DNA of 64,000 bases, from positions 2,730,501 to 2,794,500 of the forward strand of contig OY987269.1 in NCBI GenBank assembly GCA_963920665.1, read 5' to 3'. Under the pieces are notes generated by a model. It was not told where the DNA came from and did no database searches. It was given only the letters and a program-made list of their open reading frames with translations. The DNA comes from Straminergon stramineum. Lineage: Eukaryota; Streptophyta; Bryopsida; Hypnales; Calliergonaceae. Position 1 is the first letter of the stretch, and each line of letters begins with the position of its first letter. Of this stretch, positions 32,909 to 44,689 are shown piece by piece. The position numbers were made by a program, and so were the translations under genes.

Positions 32909-34029
32909 AGGAGGGAAGCTCATAATTGATTGGTCCTTTGTACAAGCTTCATAATATCCATATAAAAAAGATTCTCAAAACCAAGATTAGGCTCCTCTAC
33001 CAAGATCTAAAATATTGTTTAAAGTTAACTTATGAAATGTTACAAGGAATTCCAAAAGCTCCTAAAAGAGTTACATTTTCTTTGTTGCCCATTATTAAGA
33101 CATATAACCCATATTGTTTGTCAAAAATCATTTGTATGGATATTATGCAACTTTGTTGACTATCACACTTATGGTGTTCATTGTTCTTAAGACTTTCAAG
33201 TACCTAACGTTATGACTCTTGTGGTAAACTTTTCAAAGTATATTCTTACCATTGACATGCATCTATTTTGCTTGTTTGATTGACACAACAACTAAAAATA
33301 GCAAATTCTATATTATTTATAGGGGTGCAAAGAGGGCTCCCTTGTATGTGCATTTCTAAACACTCTTTCATCATTTTTTGACAAAATATTATCTTCAACA
33401 AAATTCTTTTAAATAGTTAATTTTGCTTCAATTTTTTTTTCCATATTTTCCATTTTTTTTACGATTTAAACATTCAAGTTCCTATTTTAATACATCAGAC
33501 ATCTAGATTTGTAAAGTATTTGTGCATCTAGAAATTCAAATCTTTAATTATTTTTCTACTAAGTCGCCATAGATTTGCAATTTGCTAGCCTATCTCCTCA
33601 CTCTAGTGATTTTGGGACTAATGTGACATGGTTACAAGTCTTGAAGAACTTATTAAGGATTCCAATCCTACAATCTCAAGCTTTAAACTAGAATTTGATG
33701 ATGTGCTTAAAATGTTGAGAAACACACAATTTGAATCTCAAGAGGTAGTCTAAGACATTATTCCTTGTAGATTCAATTGACCTCCTATATCAATAAGACA
33801 ATGGTATTATCCACCAACTCAAAGTCTTTTCCTATTGACATAGAAAGGATGTGTCCTTTGAATAGAAACACATAAAGTGAGGACATCTTTCCAACAAAAG
33901 CAAAAAAATGGCATAAAATCAATTTAGACACTAATTCACTGTGAATCTCAACTCAAGAAGCACTCAAACAAGTCACATGAAGCTGAAACTGTAAGTTAAG
34001 AAGTGAGGAACTCACTCTGATCCAATGGC
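32909..34029. other. AT-rich stretch, no gene supported
   Basis: Short open frames at 32926-33159 and about 33628-33750 (ATG..EELIKDSNPTISSF) look weakly protein-like but match nothing I recognise and have no splice support. Confidence 0.4.
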
Positions 34030-34265
34030 AAGTTTCTATTACTTGACTGGTCAGATCTTCGCATTTTCTTGTTGGCAAGTGAAAGGAAGTTCCAACACAC
34101 CAAAGACTGCAACAATTGGGTTTCATATGCAAAAGTTGCGAAGGGTCGAAGTATTTTTCGGTAGGTAATCTGAAACCATTTCTTTAAAGTACATACATAT
34201 TGCTTTTGGAGATGCACAGAGTGATGATGGCGATTTTTGGCAAGCTGGTTTTGGGTGTATCTACT
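34030..34265 (-). mobile_element. Family E repeat, copy 3
   Basis: The reverse complement is collinear with the 20274-20552 copy (TTTTCTTGTTGGCAAGTGAAAGGA and ACCAAAGA on the plus strand). It lies about 320 bp beyond the stop codon of the GeBP-like gene. Confidence 0.6.
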
Positions 34266-34586
34266 TGGATCAATTTCAAGAGACTGGATATACTCATACT
34301 ACACCAGTTGAACTCACCCGGGCTCATGACTTTGAAAGGCATGCTGTCCACATTGTCAATCACTGTGAAACATTAGGTACTTCTGTTCTGAAGTATGTGC
34401 CGTTTCGACTTAGGTGCACATAGACGGGCTTTCGAAACTCTATTGGATCACTTGTGGCTAATAAGATCCAGGCAACGATTTGGAAACATTGAGCCTAAGA
34501 GAGTTGATTTTCTTCGTTTATAATGAGTACAAACAGATTCAAACGTAGAAGATGAATACCAACACACTCATGGATAGAGTTATCTT

Positions 34587-37500
34587 TCAATAAGCTCGAA
34601 GTAGGGAATACAGATAAAAAAAGTAAAATACAAAAATCAAAGGTGCGCAAACAATCACAGTGACGATCAAAAATCCCATGTCCATCGCTTCTAACTATCA
34701 TGCCAACAGCAAAACCTATCTTTCGGAATTACCGTATAAAAAATAACTGGAAGACTATTGCTCCCTGGTGATGATATTGGACTACAGAAAAGCTATGCAT
34801 TATATGTCAAAATATCATCGGGTCTGTTACTTCAATTGCTAAGACATTATGCTGTAGGTCCGCCACTAGAGATCCCACCAAAAAAACAAAGATACCACTA
34901 TACCTGCTTGCCTTGTGCTGAAGCCAGCTGCTTTTGGATATTTAACTTCAGTCGAATTCCTTCCTGCTGGATCCGAGCCTGGTCTTGCACAAGCTGTAGC
35001 CTCTGGAGAACCAGGCCTTGTTCAGCTTCACTTTGTTCACGCCACTTGACATTGTTTGGATCGTCCAAAGGTAGCTCCCCATTGCCAAGGATACCCATTC
35101 CTATTAACAAGATGGCAACTCCGTCAAGAGTTTTTTGACACGTCTTCACAAAATTGCCCAAAAGATGACGAATCGTTTTCAAACTTCAAAATCATTAATC
35201 CTAACACTTGTCAAACTTTGAACATGTCACAACGATACTAACAAGAGTGAAAACGCATTATTGGAGAGAATTATGTAAAAGGCAGAAGTGAGCTAAAACA
35301 CTTCAGACATGTCACCATATGAAACATACCCAAAATTCAAAAGTAGGGCACTGACAAACACCACTGTACCTTGAAACGGGTTATCGGACATGTCGCTCCA
35401 ACGTCCTCCGAGTGAACCATTCGTTCGTCCACTCTGCCCAGCAGTAGTGCCTAGCCTTTCCACCACCAAGCGTAATTCCTCCATGATCTGAGAACTCTTC
35501 AATCTTGCTTCCTCTACTATTTGAGTGGTCTTGACACGAGTTTCTTCCAGAATCTTTTCAGTTACGAGTAGGCTTTGCGTCTTGGCTTCCTCGACCATCT
35601 TCACACAGGTGCCCCTCATATCTCGGAGCAAGGCAAGATTCTCTGCACGCATCTCATCACTTACTTTTGGTAGGGCATCTGCTCTTACTGATTTCTCTAT
35701 CATTGCCGGAATTAAAGCATGACCACCTTGAGCACCACTATGCACTCCAACACGTGAAGCATTTCTCCCAGAATCCACATCCATTGCAGAAACGGCAGGA
35801 CCCTTTGTCGGAACAGATTTAGAAACTGGAGCTTGCTTTCCTGCCCCGGAAATTGCTGGAACTACTGATGCCGCTAGTACTGCTGGTGGAGTGGCTTTCA
35901 CTGGAGAATCATCCTTGTTAGACTCGTCGTCATCCGAGCTAGTCGCATCGGCCACCACTTTCTTGCTTACTACTTTTTTCTTCGCAGGGGTTAGACGTCC
36001 TTTGACCTGAGTCGGTACAATCTCTTCCTCTTCGTCCTCCTCAGATCCTTCATCAGATCCGTCCTCTTCTTCCTCCTCGTCATCTTCCTCACTATCCTCT
36101 CCATTCAGCATTTTTGGTGTGGCCTGTGAAGATATCAGATAAGATAACATGCAGATGTCAGCACTGGCAACTTGATCGATAAGTGAGGAGATAAACTAAC
36201 AGATTATACAACTGAATTTGCACACGTCCTGCAGAACCAGGTAAGCAGAAAGGGGACTCAAAATCACCAGAAATCACTTCATACACAACAAGATGTCATC
36301 AATGAGCCAACCGATAACTGCACCACAAGTAAATATTACGATAAGTTACTCAAAGACAATTAACATGCCCTCTCAAAAACAGTTTCATGGCTAACCTTGT
36401 GAGGTCCCCAAACAGTATGCCAAATACGCCACAAAACCCCTTCATGCGCATTCTTGTAGACACTCGTCTCACCCGCCTTAAGGCGTGTATCAAGAGCTTC
36501 ATAACGCAGCCTCATTCGCCTTACTTTCTCACAGAGTCTTTCAATCCTTTGCTCCTTCTCATACTTATCCATGAAGGGAAATCGGCTCATCAGCGTCTCC
36601 CAGTAGGGGTCCGATCGAGCAGATGGTAGACTTGATCCATAAGCGTTACTGACGCGGTCCTTCTGAAGTTCCCTTGACAGAGCCAATTCTTCGTCCGGTG
36701 ACCATGGTCGAGATAGACTTTTTGGCTTCTGCGGTGTCTCATCCTGTTAACAAAGAACAACGACCATTCTTCAGACTAAAAAAATATAGTAGAAGCAAAA
36801 TGCATCTAGGATTCACAGAAAATGCTGCATGTCTTAGTGTGAATTGGTTTAAAGACTCCAGCAGTTGACTCTATCGTCTCAAATCAAACTTCAGATAGCA
36901 GTAAAGTACGAGAGACCTCCACCCAGACAAGTACATCTTCTACTACAACTACAGGGATCTTAGACCTACTCACCTCAGACCTACTCGACGCGCTCGTCTT
37001 TGGGGCAGAAGAACTTGTGATTTTTCTCTTAGTAGCAGACTTTTTCTCAGCCATAGACGTTTTTTCTTTTACAGGTGGGGTCAGCTTGCCTCTTTCTGTC
37101 TTGTTCGCACTTTTCTTCTCTGACTGCTGAGACGTTGGCTAGAAAACAATAAATCAAATAGCAGCAATAATAAGCAAGGAACTCAAAAAGAGGCAAGGTA
37201 ACTTCGAAGTGATCCCGACCCAAATGAATCCAGTTTCGAGTCTCAAAAACAATATAACCCAATCACCCGTGAAGAATTAAACCATACACCAGCAAAACGG
37301 CTCAAATAATCCAAGCATGAAAATCTATGAACATTAAATACTGAATTAGTAATTTCTAAACGAGACAAAACTCGACAATGCTAGGGGGAGGAAAACAGGC
37401 TTGCTAGCAGTGGTATGGAAGAAGAGGTTCTGGACCATCACATAGACGGGACCAGGCAATAGAATTGCTTAGATCACGTTCCGACAGGCACGAAAGCAGC

Positions 37501-38640
37501 AAGGCGTACTCCCAGTTAGCCCAACCAAGCCAAAACCAAGTGAGAAAACCACCATCTGGTGCAAGCGAACTTACAGAGCAAAGACTCCAATTGACCATTC
37601 CTTTAATTTTCCGACGGAAGTACCGAGTCTAAGTCTACATAAACTTGCTGACTCACTTTTCAGAAAGACATTAACTCAGATCTGTTGGTGCATTGTGTCA
37701 TTCAGGTTAGTCCCCAAATGACTACTCCTTGAATCAAGATGTTTCATCCAGATCTGAGTAGTCTGTAGTCTGTAAAAGAGGAGCTGAGTCCAGATTAATC
37801 ACCATTGATCTACGATAGATTTCGATGAGAGCTTTACTGTATTGCATCAAGGGAATGACGGAGATCTGCAACAAGTAAGTTAAGGTAAATGCAGAGGCAA
37901 TACACCTCTACAAGTATACTCACTCGGATCATTCAGTCAGAAGTTCAAGGAAGCCCACGACATTGAACAGGGTATGACAGGTAAGAAACAGCAACAACTC
38001 ATCCTTTTCTAGGAATCAGTTCCAACACCAAATTGATTCCTCACAGCAATTGTGAGAAATGACCCAATCAACAATATGACAAGCAGAGCCATATGTAATT
38101 ACCTTTGGTGCAGCTCTTGGTGCAGGGGCTGTAACTTCAGTCTTCTTCTTCTTACTTGGCTGGTCATCCACTTTGTCCTTTTTCCCGTTAGCTTCTCGAG
38201 TTCTCTTCGCGGGACTGTCAGGGGCTGCGGCAGGAGCAGCAGCAGCCTTTGCAGCTGACTGCACAACAACAATAACGAATGGTTAAATTCAAAACATGGT
38301 ACAAGAATGTAGTGACACAAAACCAGCAACAGTCCTCTTGGAACACCACTTGATCATAGAAGCCATAAGAGCAAGGTGCCTACGATAAAAAATTCGTTAT
38401 GTCGGTACAATACAAAGTTGTACAGGAAAAGGAAGAGAATCATACTTGCTGCCTCGACGGCAATATGCTGATTAACTTTTTCTTTGGAGTATCCAAGCTT
38501 TCATCGCTTCCAGATTCAAAGCCAGATCCTCCCTCAGCCTGCTCCTCATCCTCAGTTTCCTCGTCGCTGCTCCCTGTCTCCTCTTCTGAGGAATCGGAGG
38601 GTGGAGGTTTTGTCTTTGGTGGCATAGCGTTCTTATCCAT
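34587..38640 (-). CDS. GeBP-like (DUF573, GLABROUS1 enhancer-binding type) nuclear protein
   Basis: Seven exons, 38640-38446, 38258-38103, 37138-36974, 36743-36396, 36123-35370, 35100-34904 and 34694-34587 (minus strand), stay in frame for 640 aa. All introns are GT-AG. The N-terminus is acidic (SSEEETGSSDEETEDEEQ), then lysine-rich (KKDKVDDQPSKKKK). Residues about 185-288 form the DUF573 domain: SRPWSPDEELALSRELQ, YWETLMSRFPF, RIERLCEKVRRMRLRYEAL, LWRIWHTVWGPH. Then come another acidic block, a serine/lysine linker and a charged helix (EEARLKSSQIMEELRLVVERL) likely to form a coiled coil. GeBP proteins bind DNA in the nucleus and act in leaf, hormone or defence regulation in Arabidopsis. The last exon encodes a hydrophobic tail (LIVTVIVCAPLIFVFYF); it follows an AG|GTATAG donor, so the protein may instead stop at TAG 34898-34900. 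Confidence 0.82.
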
Positions 38641-40091
38641 GGCTGTAGATATGGAACAAGCAGAGTTAGATAGAAATACTTCTACACTAGAGATAAGAAG
38701 ACTCGCTTCCATATCATGTTAAATATCAACCGGTCAACCAAAGTCTCAGATGAAACCACTCTACAAATATCTCTACATCCCAAGCATAGGAAACTTCCCA
38801 CAGAACAATTCCATGAAAGAAGACTACCAAAAGACATGTAGACTTCCATCTTCCTAACAAATACGCAGGTGAAAACGCCCGATAACTACAAGCAGCACGA
38901 AAAAAAATTCACAATGAAAAATCGACGCAACTCCCCCAAGCCAAAAGCATACGGACGCTACAGTAAAGGTAAACAAAGAGTCAAAGCTTCCCAACATCAT
39001 CTTCCATAACTTAACGAAGACCAAATACCACACACGAAACTTTACATAGGACAATCTCATGTAGAAGATTACCACAATAGCTTCCATTCTTCAAACAAAG
39101 ACGCATGTGGACATACTCAAACACAAAGTCAAGAACTCTCAAAACCAAACACATACGGACACTCCAGATCAGAAATAGTGAAAAAACACCGTCCCGGCAT
39201 GAACTTCCATGACCACAAAAAGACCATAACATCAGCCAGACCACTTCAACCTCAGATAAACCACTCCACAACAATCCCAACATATAAGCCACAGAACAAT
39301 CTCATATAAAAACACTACCCAGGAGCTTCCATCCTTCAACCTAACACGCATGACAAAACTGATAACAACAAGCTCATAATGACAAACTAGCATGACCAGG
39401 GAGCCCCGACCAAGGCGGACATACCTGAAAGCGAAGTCGCGACGAAAACAAACCCCGGCGGCTTCAGCGAAAAACTCAACTTCGCACGCAGCGAGTAGCG
39501 CGCGACGCGACGCGTGACAGCGCGACGACGAAGTGGTGACAAGCGCAGCAGGAGCCGGCGCGGGCACAACACAGCAAGAGTTAGGCGGAGACGGAGCGCG
39601 CGCGCGCGCGCGGCGGGCTGAGCGAGGGAGCGAGAGAGAGAAAAGAGAGAAAGACGAGGAGTCGCGACGGGCTCGCGTCCCAAATACGAGTGGCGCGGCG
39701 CGAGAGGAGCGCGGGTGTGGTGGTAGGAGCCCGCGGGATTCAGGTGACGACTGCGTCTGGCGGGCGGTCTGGTCTTGTGCGGGGGGACGAGGCGCGCGCG
39801 GGTGCAGTGCGGGTGCGGGTGCCGCTCACGCCCGGCGCTCCCCACAATCCGCGCTGCGCGTAACGCCAGCCCCGCGCGGGAGCTTGGGTCCCGCGCGGTT
39901 CCATTGGGAACGCGCGGGCACGGCGCCGGCTACTACGAAGCGGGCGGAGTCTGTAACTTAGCGGGGAGGCGTAGCGGTAGCGGGGTCAGTTCGCGACGTG
40001 ACGGCGGGAGACCCGCGGGGCCTGGGCGGATTCTGAAGGCTGAACTAGGGTTTTGCTGCCGCCATGAGGTTGATGACGCTGCCGCTACCTC
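38641..40091 (-). promoter_or_regulatory. 5'UTR intron and CpG-rich promoter region of the GeBP-like gene
   Basis: A strong donor CAG|GTATGT at 39425/39424 and an acceptor ATCTACAG ending at 38643 place a 782-bp intron just 2 nt before the ATG. Upstream, 39425-40080 is very CpG-rich, with a CG run at 39598-39611, unlike the rest of the window. A telo-box type motif (AAAACCCTAG, minus strand) lies at 40045-40054. The long open frames in this island run on both strands and are composition artefacts. Confidence 0.6.
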
Positions 40092-40355
40092 AGGTGGGCA
40101 CCCCCAAATGCACCACCTGACTCTGAACCGCCATCTTCACTTTGTGTACATCTCCAAAATCAATTGTGTACCTACGTGGAAGAAACTTTGTTCCTTTCAT
40201 AACTTTTGTATTTTTGCATATTGTATCCAAATGTCACGTTCTTTGGTGTGTTGCAACTTCCTTTCAAGTACCAGCAAGAATATATGAAAATTCAACTAGT
40301 CTAAGAATAGTAACTTGGCAGAGGAGCAAAAAGTGGCATTTGGGGAATACCTACT
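40092..40355 (+). mobile_element. Family E MITE, copy 4
   Basis: Starts AGGTGGGCACCCCCAAATGC and ends GCATTTGGGGAATACCTACT, imperfectly inverted. The body is collinear with the other copies. It abuts the CpG-rich promoter of the GeBP-like gene. Confidence 0.65.
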
Positions 40356-42116
40356 TTCTTGTTAACACTCGTTTTCATTGGACATGAATCAATTTATCTT
40401 TACTAGGGGCGTCACCACTAGGATGTTGGGAGTGCACCACTTTAGTAGTGCACCACTTTAGTTCTATTCCATTCCAACTCGGGATATATTTTTTGGAGTG
40501 ATATTTTGTTGAAAAGCTATACAAAACATTTTGTTGTTGGAATTACTTGACAATGTATTCTTCCTTTCTCAATGGATGAAATTGCTAAATTGCTACAAGT
40601 TTTTTAGACAACTTCCTTCTTTTTTAAGGCGAATGTCCACACTTTGGGATGAATAATATACATAGAAGTTTCATCTACGTTTCCATGTACATCCAAGTAT
40701 AATGATGTGAAGAGCTTCTTCACTCCAATAAAGATCACTATCTACACTACCCTAAATAAATAAAATAAATCCTACCTTAATTCCTTGAAGGTGTGGGTTT
40801 TTTTTTGGTTTAGTAAGGTATGTCCGTCCACATATCCAATAATTTTTGGTTGATTACCTTCGTAATAGGGACTCATCCTTCAAAAGTTAATATAATTGCT
40901 TAGGTGACAATCATATTATACATTAAATGGTTTGAGTGCAAGACAAGTAGGTTGAACTATAGAAGTATAGCAAATGTGTTCAATATCCTGTGATGCCATT
41001 GAAGAGGGGGTCATATTAAAGAGATCTACTTCCAAATTATTCGGAATTGGATGAAAAAATAATTTTTGTATTTTTAGCAATTGGAAGAAAAATTACATTG
41101 AAGTGAACATAGAAATATGTAGCCCCAAATTAGAGAGAAATTTACTTCCAAAATTCATATTTATAGAGTACAAAAATTTGACAATAGTTCCCCTATAAAT
41201 TAAGGATACACACACAAAGAATAGAATGAGCACCAAAATTTTGAATTCTCATGAGATAGGAAGATCTAAAATCAAGCTAAACCCAATTGCCAACTTTAGT
41301 TTTGCACCCAATTTTGCTCAATTGTTTTTTCATGTAGTGAAAACAATGTAAATGCTTCACATTGTGACTACTCATTGGGGAATTGGAGTTGAAGGGATTG
41401 GATTTGAGTTGAATAGTCATGATTTTATGGATTCATTGTACATCACCATTAAGTTTCTACACATGGCAAAAAATTAGTTCATATTTTCACAATCTTTAAG
41501 GATGCTTTAAAATTATCATTTCATCATTGTGCATCACTTGTAGAAAATTGTCAATTATCATAAATGGTTTTGTGTTGAATCTATGTAGAAGATAAGATGA
41601 ATTGTTTTAAAACCAATTGGGTTGCGTACTTGAATATAATACAAAATTAACACAAAAATATTTTACAATGGGGACAATGGTAGTTTTTTACAAATAGTAG
41701 GGAATTAATAGAATCACGTTCACATCTAAATGGACAAAAATAGTGACCACTTAAGGAACAACAATGGTAAGTTATATGTTTTTTTTGTGATTGCCTATAA
41801 TGCATCTTTATTTTCAATTATAAGCCAACCAAAATACGTGTGGAAAATACTATGATTTGCCAATGTTCTATTATCAATTTGATAAGTCTAAATATGTACA
41901 ATAATCAAATGGATCATTAATCTAAATGGATCAATATACCTTAACGATTCTATGTTGTTTCATGGCTTCTTATAATGGCTTCCTTCTTCATTGATACTCA
42001 CAATTTAGGTGTTGATATTTAATAAGAAAACAATGTCTAGAATAGACACAAGCTTAAAGGAGGATAGGACAAAATTTGTCAATTTCTTGACATATGGCAA
42101 AATCCATTTTTCTAGT
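40356..42116. other. AT-rich desert, no gene seen
   Basis: A 17-bp direct repeat (AGTGCACCACTTTAGT) occurs twice at 40430-40462. The rest shows no supported feature. Confidence 0.5.
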
Positions 42117-42526
42117 AAGGTAGTAGGTTCATAAACCACTCCTGTAAGGGTTGGTCTACTTTTTCATGTGTACCTTATCATGGGAATTTTTTTAGTTTAT
42201 TTTTAGACAAAGGATTATAGATGCAGAATGTAACACAAGTGGTTTCATATTTTTTGAAGCATTATTGAATTAGTTATGAATTTTCAAACTTTTGTGTTAT
42301 AGGCCTCTATTTATGACACTAGGTCTTCCATTAATTGTTCACTTGAAGTTATAAAGAAAAATGGTGAAAACAAGGACAATGGTTGGCTCTTGCAATAAAT
42401 TATATTTTTTTCTTGATCCATTCAAATGACTATAGAGGTTGATTTAAGAACCATCTCATGTCCATCTCAAAACTAAAGTAGGAGCAATTCTAAATGCCTA
42501 AGCGGAGTTCAAGCCTCCTACCCTAG
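42117..42526 (-). mobile_element. Family G element, copy 2, with inverted ends
   Basis: The left end TAAGGTAGTAGGTTCATAAA pairs imperfectly with the inverse of the right end AAGCCTCCTACCCTA. The body in reverse matches 10150-10510. Confidence 0.5.
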
Positions 42527-44689
42527 ATGTATTTGAAAGATCATAGTGTATTGATTTGTGACACTTCTTTATAGACCCTCTTTGACCCACATTGAACGCA
42601 TGCTAGTTCTTTTTCAAGATTGCATTTTAATTCTTGTTTTAGTCTTGGTGTGTTTTTAGAATGACAACAACATATAACTTAATTGGGTAAAATTTGGTTG
42701 TTTCCTTCTTCAAATTAGATTATTGGTCCTACCCTAGCAACTAAGACACTTCAATCCTATCAAATGCATTCATCTGAAATTGAGTTTAAAAACAAAATTT
42801 AGAACCATGAAATACACCATAACTTTTCAAATACCTCTATTGTTTCCACACAATAACTCTATATAGTTGTTTAGTAGCAATGGCAAACCAATGGGAACCA
42901 CGTATGTGTAACATTTTGAGGCTACTATCTATCTTTCATATATTCTTTGTCAAACAATATATTTAAAGACACCCCTAATTTCCAAAAATTGCACTAAAAT
43001 AAGCATAAAAAGAGTTTGAATTAAAGATTCTATTAAAGTGGTTATGAATGGTATATGAACATAGGTAGAAAATACCACCCTTAGTATTATGTGTAAGACA
43101 TAGGCTCTATGTTAGACATGTATATTGTATACAAATATTCATAAGAATTGAAATTTTAACTAATAAATTATTTTCTAATTTGTACTCTAATTTCAATATG
43201 GTAGTGCTGAACATTATGCAAATTTGATTTTTGATTATCTAAATTAATTAGGGCATATTTGTGGGGGATCAAACTTAAGCAATCCAAACTTAGACTTGGT
43301 AGGAAAAAAATTTGTTTATTGAAACTCTAATTTTGTTGTTTGGATTTCTCATGTTCTTTCCACAAAAGTGAAATTGTACATAGGGATGAGAACATGTTTA
43401 GTTAACTTATGAGAGATTTATTAGGATGTGACATTGTGGTGACCTTTTGATGTGATGTGTATTTATTGTATTTTAATGTATAGGTACAGTTAATGGAGAT
43501 TGTAGAAAATTAACAACTTGTTGTACTAACTTATAGACTAAGACTACCATTTTAGACTACCATCCAAAATATTTAATCATTTAAATAAATTTTAATCACA
43601 TTGTATGATCACATAATGACTAAATCCATTGCACTTGACATTGTACCTAATGGACAAATCAATTGTGAAGTTGCGAGTCGAGAAATTCATGACTTTGATA
43701 GGTTTTTTAAAAAATCTGAGTGAGAAAAGCAAAATTTTAGGTCTCTTTTGTTAAATTTCTCAAATAAGAAATGAGATTCAATAGACAAAAATGAGGACTA
43801 GTTTGTATGTGAAAATGAAGAGAATAATTGGCTTAAAGTTGTAACATTGATTAAAATGGGAAGAATTTGTAGGCCTCTCTTTACAAGAAATCTAATTGAA
43901 TTGTGCAGGCAAGAAATTTGAGGCTTTAAGTTTGGAGTTGCTACACATGTACCCACTCAAATTAAAGAAGGATCTCTTGTCATGCCAATCAAAGGGTGGT
44001 TTTCATGGGGAGAATATTGACTAGAATTCCAAAAAAACATGCAAGGACAAAGATAGTGATGATTATATTCAAAAATTTATAAAAAATCAAGAACTTAGCA
44101 AAAGGAGTAGTTCCAAAATAACCTTTGAAAAATATACTAGGGCTCCGCTACTTTCAATACTATCAATGGCATCCATTGAAGATTCAACTCTATGGACTTT
44201 ATCAAAATATACAACACAACACATACTCAATCAAACACTCTGCCATTACTAAGTAATCTTACACTATAATGAGAATCTATCTCTCTACGCATTTGCAAAC
44301 AATCTTGTTAAATCCATCTCTCCTTTAAGCAACTTTGAGGTCATATCCTCGAGGGAAGCACTACAAGCATATTGTACAACATTAATTTACAAAGACAATG
44401 TAATGAGTTGCATCAATATTCAATATTTGACTATGAATTTTTTCACCTTTTGATCTTCCATCAATTTTTTACATGAGGAAGATTTCATATTCAATTTTCT
44501 AAGACAACCCATTTTACGATGAGTTGTGTTACTATTTATGCATGTTGATGGATGCAAGGCCTCTCTTTACAAGTTTATAATATGTATCTTTTAAAGTGGG
44601 GTTCTAGAGCTAGAGGGGGATATTAGACCATAGATATAGATATTTTACAACCTTTGAGGTGTCTTAAGGTACCTCCACATGATTCTAAA
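42527..44689. other. AT-rich desert, no gene seen
   Basis: No reading frame, RNA or clear repeat boundary could be supported here. Confidence 0.5.

Noticed and set aside
39387..40287. Long overlapping open frames on both strands
   Set aside because: They lie in a CpG-rich island with arginine/alanine-rich translations on every strand; stop codons are scarce for compositional reasons, and the region fits a promoter and 5'UTR.
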